A stretch of DNA of 31,817 nucleotides from Nemertoderma westbladi (Eukaryota > Xenacoelomorpha > Nemertodermatida > Nemertodermatidae): assembly GCA_032718475.1 (NCBI GenBank), contig JAUCBJ010003749.1, forward strand, positions 1-31,817. Direction: 5' to 3'. This document shows, one piece after another, positions 17,655 through 25,799 of the stretch. The translations under genes were made by a program, and so were the position numbers. The notes below the pieces were generated by a model. The model saw only the letters and a program-made list of their open reading frames with translations. It was not told the DNA's origin and did no database searches. The first letter of the stretch is position 1. Each line of letters starts with the position of its first letter.

Positions 17655-20279
17655 ATGCCACGCAAATGCTCTGTGGCAGGCTGTAAAGGAAATTATGCCT
17701 CGCAAGAAGAGAAGGTAACAGTTTACCAGTTCCCACAAAACTTAATAGACCAACATCATTGGTTGGAGAATATACCAAATAGAATAGAGAAAGTAACACC
17801 AAATATTGGAGTATGTGCGCGACATTGGCCAGAAAACGCTGAGATGATCAAGATAAAAAGGTATGAAAGACCACTGGAGGCTCCGTCAGTATTTGGAACT
17901 GATATAAACAACAGACAAACTTCATCATCATCAAGAGAAGTTAATAAGCGTGGAGTATCTTCGAGTAGCCGAAATCAACAAGGAGATGAACTAGCGGAAT
18001 TCATTCAGTTAGATAAAATATCACCTGATCTCACGAGTTTGACAAAAGATCTGTCAGATAGAGGACTTGTTAATGAACTCGGTTTAACGATTGTGCCACA
18101 TACATGTGGTGTCTCCATCATAAAGTTGGAATTTGGTCTGTTGGATAGTCCGAACATTGTATATTCAATCGACATTGATGACAGGTTCCGTGTCACCTCA
18201 CCTGTTGTAACACGAGATGTAACATTTGGTGGAGTACTCAGTCGATGGTCACAACTGGAAGAAATTATCATTAGGTGTGAAAACTACTCATCTACCAATG
18301 ATATAGAGGATGTGGTCAGTGGGATTTGTAGGAAATTGAATGAGAAAGGGAAAGAAAAGGAAGAAAATCGAAGGGAAGGAGAATCGAATCTTCAATTTCT
18401 AACAGAACAGATACAGTTGAGCCAAACTTCCAAGTATGGTAGGCGTTACTCTGCTCAAACCATACACTTTGCCCTATCCCAATTCTTCCGAAGTCGTAGT
18501 GCTTATAAAGGTTTATGTGAGACGCTTTCACTACCACATCCGTCAGTGTTAATGAAACACATTGGGGGACTGAATACCCTTGATTCTATCGAAGAATGTC
18601 GAAAAACGATTTCTGAGATCTTGGGAAGCATTGCACCATCATCTGGCAAACCGCAGGATTGCATTATCATATTTGACGAGGTTCACATAAAAGCCAGTAT
18701 ACAGTATCGCGGCGGACATTTGATAGGACATGCAGTAGATGGACCATTCGAAACAATCGATCAATCAAAACCAGCTAGAAAGGTTCTGAGTATCATGGTT
18801 AAGCCCTTATTGAGTGGATGTGCATTCATGGTGAAGTTGATCCCAGTCTACTCATTGAAGAATGACTTTCTCATAGAACAGCTTACGAAGGTAATTAACC
18901 TTATAAATTCTTGCAATGGAAATGTGATTAGCCTATTAGCTGACAACTTATCTACAAACCGAGCTGCATTTAAAGAGTACAACTCAAACTATGGTAATCC
19001 GAACTTTCCTTACCTTGGTTCAGTGTCTCCAGATGTTGGTCAATCTAAATTCTTCCACATGCTCTATGACCCGACTCATCTCCTTAAATCAATTCGCAAT
19101 AACTGGGTCACTGAAAATATCCAAAGATTGACAATAAGGGTTCCTGGCACATCGCGTTATATTCGCGGTGACTGGAAGGACATTAAAGAGCTATACAAGG
19201 TTGATTCCATGAATATAGTGCGAATGACTACTCTAACCCAGGCAGCCATAAACCCATCTTCTTTTGAGAAGCAGAAGGTTTCTCTAGCACTCCAGGTTTT
19301 CAATGAGAAAACTGTGGCCGCTTTAGCCTTGAGAGGAAACAAAGAGACAGCAGAGTTTGTTGATATAGTGCTGCGTTTCTGGAAGATTGTCAATGTCAAG
19401 TCCACTAGCATAGGATATAGGTTGAATGATCCTGACCGTTATCCAATAAAGTCGCCTACAGATTCCCGTTTGACATATCTGAGAGATTTGGCTGGTAGTA
19501 TTAAAGATATGAAAGGGGGGAAGGGAGTGAAACGAGTAGAGAGTTTGACCACAGAAACTCGAACCTCAATGATATCTACACTCAAAGGATTATGTGACAT
19601 TACAGAGAAACTGCTTAGAGTCAATGGATATAATTATGTCTTGCTTGGCTTACTACAGTCGGATCCGATCGAAGGAGAGTTTGGAGTATATAGGCAAATG
19701 AGTGGCGGAAATTATAACATCTCTCTAGAACAGGTCATGTATTCAGAGAGATTACGACGAATGAAGATTTACCACAGCTTTGTCATCGAACCTATTAGTC
19801 ACGAAAAGAACCACTGCTGCACGAGCGAATTAACTAATAATGAACTGGAAGATATTGACTACGTCCTTGAAAATGAAGAATACAGCATTAGTGACACAGA
19901 GAAAAGCGCTTTGATGTATGCATGCGGCTATGTGACCTTCAAGGAACAACTGCCCATTGATGTCTCAGAACTTAGAGATTGTTCACAACTTCCAGAGTGT
20001 GACTTCACGAACATGGTCTCTAGAGGAAAGCTTTCAATTCCCCGTGCAGACATATTTCATCTAGCCTGTGCTTTTCTGTCACTTACCAAACGGCGCTATA
20101 TTGGATGTACAACCAGGATGAGGCGATTTGTCGATATCATATATGACAATACCGTGGTAGATAGTGCTATTGATGGTAGGAAGGCAGGTATTATCCACAG
20201 ACTCTGCAATATACTGATGAAGGGACTCTCCAAGTTCTACAGCAATAAAGCGGCTAAAGCGGAAGTGACAGAGATGTAG
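17655..20279 (+). CDS. THAP-domain P-element-like transposase, intact
   Basis: An 874-residue uninterrupted protein, close to human THAP9 (903) and longer than Drosophila P transposase (751). An N-terminal THAP zinc-binding DNA-binding domain is clear: C5, C10, W36, C54, H57 (C-x4-C-x43-C-x2-H), FP at 26-27, and an APSVFG box at 76-81 in place of the AVPTIF motif. A charged helix follows (about 215-250). The RNase H-like catalytic core shows IIIFDEVHIKA with D341, LLADNLS with D430, the conserved YDPTHLLKSIRNNW segment (D472) that marks the inserted domain of P transposases, and LLQSDPIEGEFG with candidate catalytic E673. The role is cut-and-paste transposition in the nucleus. The start MPRKCSVAGC is the usual THAP start, so 17655 is well chosen. 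AATAAA follows 47 bases after the stop. No introns or lesions are seen, so the protein may be active. Confidence 0.93.
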   Translation: MPRKCSVAGCKGNYASQEEKVTVYQFPQNLIDQHHWLENIPNRIEKVTPNIGVCARHWPENAEMIKIKRYERPLEAPSVFGTDINNRQTSSSSREVNKRGVSSSSRNQQGDELAEFIQLDKISPDLTSLTKDLSDRGLVNELGLTIVPHTCGVSIIKLEFGLLDSPNIVYSIDIDDRFRVTSPVVTRDVTFGGVLSRWSQLEEIIIRCENYSSTNDIEDVVSGICRKLNEKGKEKEENRREGESNLQFLTEQIQLSQTSKYGRRYSAQTIHFALSQFFRSRSAYKGLCETLSLPHPSVLMKHIGGLNTLDSIEECRKTISEILGSIAPSSGKPQDCIIIFDEVHIKASIQYRGGHLIGHAVDGPFETIDQSKPARKVLSIMVKPLLSGCAFMVKLIPVYSLKNDFLIEQLTKVINLINSCNGNVISLLADNLSTNRAAFKEYNSNYGNPNFPYLGSVSPDVGQSKFFHMLYDPTHLLKSIRNNWVTENIQRLTIRVPGTSRYIRGDWKDIKELYKVDSMNIVRMTTLTQAAINPSSFEKQKVSLALQVFNEKTVAALALRGNKETAEFVDIVLRFWKIVNVKSTSIGYRLNDPDRYPIKSPTDSRLTYLRDLAGSIKDMKGGKGVKRVESLTTETRTSMISTLKGLCDITEKLLRVNGYNYVLLGLLQSDPIEGEFGVYRQMSGGNYNISLEQVMYSERLRRMKIYHSFVIEPISHEKNHCCTSELTNNELEDIDYVLENEEYSISDTEKSALMYACGYVTFKEQLPIDVSELRDCSQLPECDFTNMVSRGKLSIPRADIFHLACAFLSLTKRRYIGCTTRMRRFVDIIYDNTVVDSAIDGRKAGIIHRLCNILMKGLSKFYSNKAAKAEVTEM

Positions 20280-20326
20280 AGACTAACAATAGAAAGAAGA
20301 GAAAACTGAATAGCCAATAGGGCTGT

Positions 20327-20332
20327 AATAAA
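20327..20332 (+). terminator. Polyadenylation signal AATAAA of the transposase gene
   Basis: AATAAA lies 47 nt downstream of the transposase stop, before the copy C insertion, at the expected place for 3' end formation. Confidence 0.55.
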
Positions 20333-20361
20333 CATAAATTAGACAGAGACTCTGTTGAATA

Positions 20362-20371
20362 AGAGCTTACT
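20362..20371. repeat. 10-bp target-site duplication of RTE copy C, left copy
   Basis: AGAGCTTACT at 20362-20371 is repeated exactly at 21101-21110. The first two bases at the right copy could also belong to the element, so the duplication is 8-10 bp. Confidence 0.8.
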
Positions 20372-21102
20372 ACTACTACTACTACTACTACTAGGATCGG
20401 CATGCTGCATTGCAGCTGCATTTTTAAGAATGCTGTGCCGGCTTGTCAACAAAATTGCACCGCCACAACTCCCTATCACCCATGACATTTGCTAGATCAT
20501 CCGCATCTTTAAGGCCAGTGTCCTTTAAGATGCGTCTCAAGAAAGTCATGGGCTGTCCACCATGCTTATTCACTCCATGAGGCTGCCAAAGTACAAGATT
20601 ATGCACTGGCTGGTCCTCACGGCGAAAGCAATGTCCTGCAAAGCGGAGGCGATTTTGTTCTAGTGTCAAGCTTGGGGGAACCAATGAGACACCTCCAATG
20701 TTATATAGTGTCTGGTTGGAGATGTGTGCATTGTACTTGACACAATGTACCCGGCGTAGCATTCTTGTGAATGTGCCATCCAGAGATTTGGTGTCCACAG
20801 CAGTTAGAGCCCAGCATGGACTCCCGTAGAGGAGTACTGGAACTACTGCTGCTCTAAATAATCGGACCTTAAGTTTCCGATTAATTCTAGGTGACTTCCA
20901 AATCCTGGAAAGCCTATTCAAGGCTGCCCATGCCTTTCCCTTACGTATTCGAAGGTCCTCACCTGACTTCCGGATCCATGATCCCAGGTAACAGAAGTCG
21001 TCCACATGCTCAAGCATACCATCCTTTGAGCTTATGCTCATCCGATCAGAGACTTGCTGAGGACTTTCAAAGTTAACTGTCAGAATTTTGGTCTTTCTGG
21101 AG
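20372..21102 (-). mobile_element. RTE-like LINE copy C (5'-truncated, inside the P-like element)
   Basis: A 0.73-kb 3' fragment on the minus strand with a (TAG)n tail of about seven units at 20372-20393. The frame 20424-21041 is open from SISSKDGMLEHVDD to the C-terminal DKPAQHS and stop, with no lesion, so the insertion is young. The element ends in the thumb region after VFLELI-type sequence, at TCTTTCTGGA. It lies wholly inside the P-like transposon and therefore came later. Confidence 0.88.
20424..21100 (-). pseudogene. RT thumb and C-terminal domain fragment of copy C
   Basis: Open reading of about 225 codons ending in the same terminal domain as copies A, B and D (GSWIRKSGEDLRIRKGKAW, RLFRAAVVPVLLYGSPCW, RRVHCVKYNAHISNQTLYN, DLANVMGDRELWR). 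It lacks the catalytic FADD and everything before it, so it is only a fragment. Confidence 0.8.
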
Positions 21103-21638
21103 AGCTTACTCTAAGCTTACTGTAAGCTAAATGACGTGTTATCGAAAATGAACACTTATTGTGAATAAAAATTAAGTAAAGTTTTTCAGCCGTTAGGTCG
21201 GGATTACATTACGCACAAAGTTATTTGACTTATTCTCAGTAAATAAACAGTAAATTTCCAGTAAACAATAATAAGTCTAACAAGTCTAACTGTACTCTGA
21301 GATAAACGTATCAAAACTGCCTCCATACAGATTATACATATTTCGAAATATTGTGGCTCGTATATTTTATTAGGAGTTCGGTTTCAGTGGTAGATACAGT
21401 TATTATTTCACACAACTTATTTCAAAGGTTATTTCGAATATCTTTCAACAGTTTTTGTACTAATAAATTATCGCTAGCAAATTGTCGTAAAATATTTACA
21501 TTAAGTACATTAGTACATTAGGTTGTTAGCAATACAAATTAAAAACATTAATAACGTTAGCATTAAAAACAATGAAAGGAAATTGAGAAGTTTACTTCTG
21601 TAAATTAAAGTAATTAGGCCTACACTGAATAGAAAAAA

Positions 21639-21811
21639 CCGGCCTCTAATAAAATTAACACTATATGCGAGCATCGCGTCCTGAATATATACTATGTTCT
21701 AGAAGTCCTTGATAGTATATAATACTTTTATATTGTTCTAGAACTCTACAACATTGCCATATTAACAATGATATATGTTTTAAAATGTAATGCTATATGG
21801 AACTTCTAGCC
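21639..21811 (-). repeat. Right inverted end of the P-like element (both blocks)
   Basis: The reverse complement of the left end: inner block 21639-21713 (74 of 75 matches) and outer block 21714-21811 (about three-quarters identity). Here the two blocks are contiguous, unlike on the left. TTCTAGAA occurs at 21697-21704 and 21736-21743. Confidence 0.85.
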
Positions 21812-21819
21812 TTCTTTTC
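21812..21819. repeat. 8-bp target-site duplication, right copy (TTCTTTTC)
   Basis: Partner of 16439-16446; the next bases on each side differ, so the duplication is exactly 8 bp. Confidence 0.8.
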
Positions 21820-21910
21820 TAAATGAATGACAAACATTTTTCGAACTTTGTTGCAATTATTGGATAGTTAATTTACTTAATTTGTGTTATAATTTGCGTG
21901 ATTTCACTAG

Positions 21911-22040
21911 AGCCACCTAGAAAAGGGGTTAACTGGTAAATATATTTTTGATGCACATGATGACTTCCCACCACTTCAACGTCATTTTTCGAATACTTTA
22001 AATAACATTCAAGGCAAGGAATTCAAGGCGCATGGGAAAG
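21911..22040 (+). CDS. Globin-like internal exon (CD to E region), host
   Basis: A 43-codon open stretch between a plausible acceptor (TTTCACTAG before 21911, or TAGAG two bases on) and a good donor (AAAG then GTAAAT at 22041). It reads GLTGKYIFDAHDDFPPLQRH, then FSNTLNN, then GKEFKAHGK. This lines up with globin X around the LFETHPE...F...LRAHG segment: F-D-A-H, then an aromatic 13 residues later, then AHG, whose His would be the distal E7 ligand. The spacing is within two residues of vertebrate globin X. An intron in helix E just after the distal His is a feature reported for globin X genes. An upstream in-frame TAG shows that coding starts at the exon edge. It is on the opposite strand from the exon at 6565-6716. 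It could be a second gene, a displaced exon of the same one, or a relic. Confidence 0.58.
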
Positions 22041-22230
22041 GTAAATAAATTCTTTATTAACATTTATGAATAAATCAAAATCGACCAGATGACCATTTCA
22101 TGACTTTTCGAAACTGATGATTCTATATCTTCATACTTAGAAATTTACTACTTATTATTAATTATTAATATATAGAGTTTTCATATTCCTAAATGCCGAG
22201 TGCAATTTTTTTTAAAATAATGAAAAATAA

Positions 22231-22366
22231 TGTTTATTTAATTGTGTTAGGATAGACAATTATTGAAAGATAATTTTTATTTAATTGAGACTGGATTGAT
22301 TGATTGATTGACAATTTGAAAGGGGATGTTTATTTATTTGTGTTCGGATAGATAATTGATAGAGGA
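22231..22366 (+). repeat. Two copies of a ~40-bp segment
   Basis: TGTTTATTTAATTGTGTTAG followed by GATAGACAATTATTGA at 22231, and TGTTTATTTATTTGTGTTCG followed by GATAGATAATTGATAGA at 22327. Confidence 0.7.
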
Positions 22367-23102
22367 TGCATCCTGTCTCTCTTACATTGAGTTTGTAGGA
22401 TGCTGCTTGACTGAGTGGCTAGAGTCCTGTACTTAATAAAGAGTTTTAAGACACATCTTAAGACTTATGACAATTATAGCATAAGTGCAATTTCCATGTA
22501 CATTACACATATGCTGAACATGCATTTGTATATAGAGTGATTTATGGGGGAATAAACCAAAACCGGTCCCAGAGTTTTATGCATGTATGTATGTATCTTC
22601 TTTATCTACACGATTTTTCGGTGTTAAAACACATTGTAAACTCATCCAATAAGACAAAACTCATTACATTATCGAACGAACAACCCCAGTTTGTGTATTA
22701 ATAGGCTTTACTGTGCATATATATTTGATAAACACTGGTTGGCGTGCACCAGATTCCGTCTCTCCTCACACTAGTTATGTGTAGAGATATCCGAACTATT
22801 TGATGGTAGTGATTACTTAAATTTCAATGGTCTGGAGGGTTTGTACATGATTGTATGAAGGAGTTCGAAAAGGTGTAATAAATAGTAAATAACAGTGTAG
22901 GCCTACTTATTACAATTACTTAGTGTATGGCTTACTCCTACTGAATATTATTTTTGCAGTTGACTTAGCGACCTGATTTTATTGCCAATTAACATCATTT
23001 CAAACACAGTCGAATCCAATCCAATCCAATGAGCATGTCAATTGACATATGAATTGTTTTTCCAATCATTGAGTATAAAATCAGTTGTCTAGTATAAAAT
23101 CA

Positions 23103-23153
23103 AATAATATTAACATTGATAGATAAAATCAATTTATTTGTTAATGAAACCCC
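23103..23153. repeat. 51-bp direct repeat flanking LINE copy D, left copy
   Basis: Starts AATAATATTAACATTGATAG and ends TTAATGAAACCCC. It is repeated exactly at 24681-24731. The bases just outside differ. It is best read as a long target-site duplication. Confidence 0.9.
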
Positions 23154-24645
23154 TCTAGTCTAGGATCGGCATGCTGCATTGCAGCTGCATTTTTAAGAAT
23201 GCTGTGTCGACTTATCGACAAAATTGCACCGCCACAACTCCCTATCACCCATGACATTTGCTAGATCATCCGCATCTTCAAGGCCAGTGTCCTTTAAGAT
23301 GCGTCTCAAGAAAGTCATGGGCTGTCCACCATGCTTATTCACTCCATGAGGCTGCCAAAGTACAAGATTATGCACTGGCTGGTCCTCACGGCGAAAGCAA
23401 TGTCCTGCAAAGCGGAGGCGATTTTGTTCTAGTGTCAAGCTTGGGGGAACCAATGAGACACCTCCAATGTTATATAATGTCTGGTTGGAGATGTGTGCAT
23501 TGTACTTGACACAATGAACCCGGCGTAGCATTCTTGTGAATGTGCCATCCAGAGATTTGGTGTCCTCAGCAGTTAGAGCCCAGCATGGACTCCCATAGAG
23601 GAGTACTGGAACTACTGCTGCTCTAAATAACCGGACCTTAAGTTTCCGATTAATTCTCGGTGACTTCCAAATCCTGGAAAGCCTATTCAAGGCTGCCCTT
23701 GCCTTTCCCTTACGTATTCGAAGGTCCTCACCTGACTTCCGGATCCATGATCCCAGGTAACAGAAGTCATCCACATGCTCAAGCATACCATCTTTTGAGC
23801 TTATGCTCATCCGATCAGAGACTTGCTGAGGACTTTCAAAGTTAACTGTCAAAATTTTGGTCTTTCTGGAGTTAATAAAAAGACCAACACTAGAAGCAGC
23901 ATGTTCTAATGAGCTGAGGAGCCGTTGGGCTCCCTCTAGTGATTCTGAGAGTACTCCTAAGTCATCAGCAAAGTCTAGATCAGTTAGGTACTTGGCAGGA
24001 TTTCCTCGACTTCTGGAGCCAGTAGGTGGAGTTATCATCACCCCATCATCATTATGATGATCTAAGGACATGCGTAGAACATAGTCAACAACAATTATGA
24101 ACAAGAATGGTGCAAGTGTGTCTCCCTGGAGGACGCCCCATAACACTTCAAATGGTTCTGTGTCACCGTCAACAGTAGACACAAATGTTGTCGAACCATC
24201 GTATACTGATCTGATTGCTGCAATAATCCCATACAAGAATCCCATACAATGAAAGTATGCTGAACATACGTGAGCGAGAGACTGAATCAAAGGCCTTGAA
24301 GAAGTCAACAAAGATAACAGCCAGATGCCTGTCTTTCTTTTTTGATAACTCTTCAATTATCCTTCTAAGTGCCAAAATGGGCTACATGGTCCCACGACCT
24401 TTACGGAACCCATTCTGATTTCCACGGAGCAGTCTCTCAATGGGATCCCTGATGCGATTTAATAGAATTCTATTGTATAGCTTTGCAGCAATCGAGATCA
24501 ATGAGATTCCCCGAAAAGAACCATAGAGTGTTAGGTTGCCCTTCTTGGGAACTGGCACCAACTTATTTGTTTTCAGTTCTTGTGGCACTCTTGTTGTACG
24601 GTACATGTCTACTATGATGGGATAGATTAGCTTTAAACACTCAGG
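23154..24645 (-). mobile_element. RTE-like LINE copy D (5'-truncated)
   Basis: A 1.5-kb 3' part of the RTE-like family on the minus strand. It starts within the RT fingers (matching copy B from CCTGAGTGT at 14168) and runs to the 3' end GCATGCCGATCCTAG. The tail here is only about one TAG followed by ACTAGA. Lesions: GAG to TAG in GRGTM*PILALRR (about 24384), a frameshift near 24230 in the YGIPDE block, and otherwise an open frame of 387 codons. Flanked by 51-bp direct repeats, with a 35-nt AT-only filler (24646-24680) between the 5' end and the right repeat. Confidence 0.88.
23193..24606 (-). pseudogene. Reverse transcriptase and C-terminal domain of copy D
   Basis: Reading on the minus strand: KLVPVPKKGNLTLYGSFRGI, NGFRKGRGTM then a TAG, ALRRIIEELSKKKDRHLAV, VDFFKAFDSVSRSRM, a frameshift, then AAIRSVYDGSTTFVSTVDGD, GVLQGDTLAPFLF, FADD (about 24023-24034) and the full C-terminal domain to the stop near 23193. 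Copy D keeps two bases that copy B lost at the SKKKDRHL position and so shows the ancestral frame there. It has no endonuclease and is not functional. Confidence 0.85.
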
Positions 24646-24680
24646 TATTTAATAATAATTTAATTTAATAATTTAATAAT

Positions 24681-24731
24681 AATAATATTAACATTGATAG
24701 ATAAAATCAATTTATTTGTTAATGAAACCCC
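24681..24731. repeat. 51-bp direct repeat flanking LINE copy D, right copy
   Basis: Exact partner of 23103-23153, followed by two further C. Confidence 0.9.
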
Positions 24732-24977
24732 CCAAAAATAGCTTAAAATGCAAAATTAATGTTTATATCTAAATGATATTACTATTTGCTATTTTATTTG
24801 TTTAATTCAACCATAAAGGTCATATCTAAAATACAGGTACAAGTTAAAGTTTAACATAATTTAAAATTGTAACTAAAAATACACAATATTTACCTAAAAT
24901 TTTCACTATTTATAATAACAATTGGCACTATTTATAATAGAGAATTGGCACTATAAAAAAGAAAAAATTCATATTCA
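24732..24977. other. AT-rich stretch, probable 3'UTR side of a CR1-like fragment
   Basis: No gene. It lies directly 3' (minus strand) of the CR1-like coding fragment at 24978 and probably includes its 3'UTR, with no clear tail or boundary. Confidence 0.35.
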
Positions 24978-25385
24978 CAAGCAAAATCGCCGGAAAGTAA
25001 CGTATGTTTCTGAGGTGGGACGGCAGTTATGCCGGACACATGCTAAAATATTATTATCAGATTTGTTTATGCGGTTATGTAGGCTAAGAAGAGCTACTCG
25101 AAAAATTTCTTTAAGAGATTTAATATTAAAATTCACTAACATCTGGCTTGCACTATTTACTTCTTCAACTTCGCTATCATACAGCGGTATGTGAAATAGA
25201 GATCGGACGCATTTAGTAACTGCAATGCAGAGTTTTCTAAAGCTAGATTGAAGAAAATATCTGCTAGACCACAGCGAACAGCAGTATACGGTTGAACAGT
25301 AACTATTAAAAAGCACCATTTTAACACTGTCTGAACATTTACCGAATTTCCTAATTAACATGTTCGTGCATAAAATGATCTAGTT
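24978..25385 (-). pseudogene. CR1/L2-like LINE C-terminal fragment
   Basis: A 128-codon open stretch, MLIRKFGKCSDSVKMVLFNS, then YCSTVYCCSLW, to CRPTSETYVTFRRFCL and stop. It aligns with the C-terminal part of the nested CR1-like protein at 11014-13389 (LLLRKFSHCSKEVKLVLFRS). Just upstream on the minus strand, FYART can be read in another frame (to about 25385), so one base has been lost there. It is a distinct, older member of the same family. Only the region after the RT domain remains. Confidence 0.75.
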
Positions 25386-25799
25386 TGTAGATATGGTAAT
25401 CAGCAGCAAAAAAATGCTCTCAAAAGGAAAAATATTAACCCAACTATAATTGGTGAAATTTTCCAGACCAGCTCATAATGTGGGAATAAGTTATTAAAGG
25501 TGAAAGTCACCCCACTAAATTTTTGCGCCTACAGAATGTTTTAGTAGGTCATAGTTAAACATAACATAACAGTGCTATTGATGAACCACAAGGAGTTAGC
25601 TGTTTGGAATAAATATCCTAAGGGGGCACCACCCCCCCCCCCCCCCCCCCCCCTTTCGTTTTGATACAAAATATGTTTTGTTTTGATACAAAAATCTTAC
25701 ATTTGGTTCAGGTAGAAATTCTCCAAATTATTTCCCAGATTGTTATGTTGTGTACGTCTTGTTATAAAATCTTTACAAAACAACTACCACTCAATACCA
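25386..25799. other. Stretch with a poly-C tract, no gene recognised
   Basis: Mixed-composition DNA with a run of 22 C at 25632-25653 preceded by GGGGGCACCA. The open frame before the piggyBac motifs (25740-25860) may be the remnant N-terminal part of that transposase. Confidence 0.4.
25632..25653. repeat. Poly-C tract (C22)
   Basis: Twenty-two consecutive C residues, the second such tract in the window. Confidence 0.95.

Larger units (their letters stand above)
16447..21811 (+). mobile_element. Complete P-element-like DNA transposon
   Basis: The element is bounded by an 8-bp duplication and by inverted ends. Left starts GGTAACAGTTCCGTATAGCA; the right end, reversed, starts GGCTAGAAGTTCCATATAGC. 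The outer ~95 bp of the two ends are about three-quarters identical, including ATCATTGT and GTAGAGTTCTAGAACA-like boxes. A second inverted block (17014-17088 and 21639-21713) is 75 bp long with one mismatch by my reading. On the left ~460 bp separate the two blocks; on the right they are almost adjacent. One intact THAP transposase lies inside, and RTE copy C sits between it and the right end. Without copy C the element is about 4.6 kb. The intact gene, inverted ends and duplication suggest recent mobility. Confidence 0.85.
21820..23102. other. Region between the P-like element and LINE copy D
   Basis: Apart from the globin-like exon, no gene is recognised. It contains a ~40-bp duplicated segment (22231-22272 and 22327-22366), TTGATTGATTGATTG at about 22292-22306, (ATGT)n near 22584 and (AATCC)n near 23012-23028. 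I looked for a following globin exon (helices F-G) and did not see one. Confidence 0.45.
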
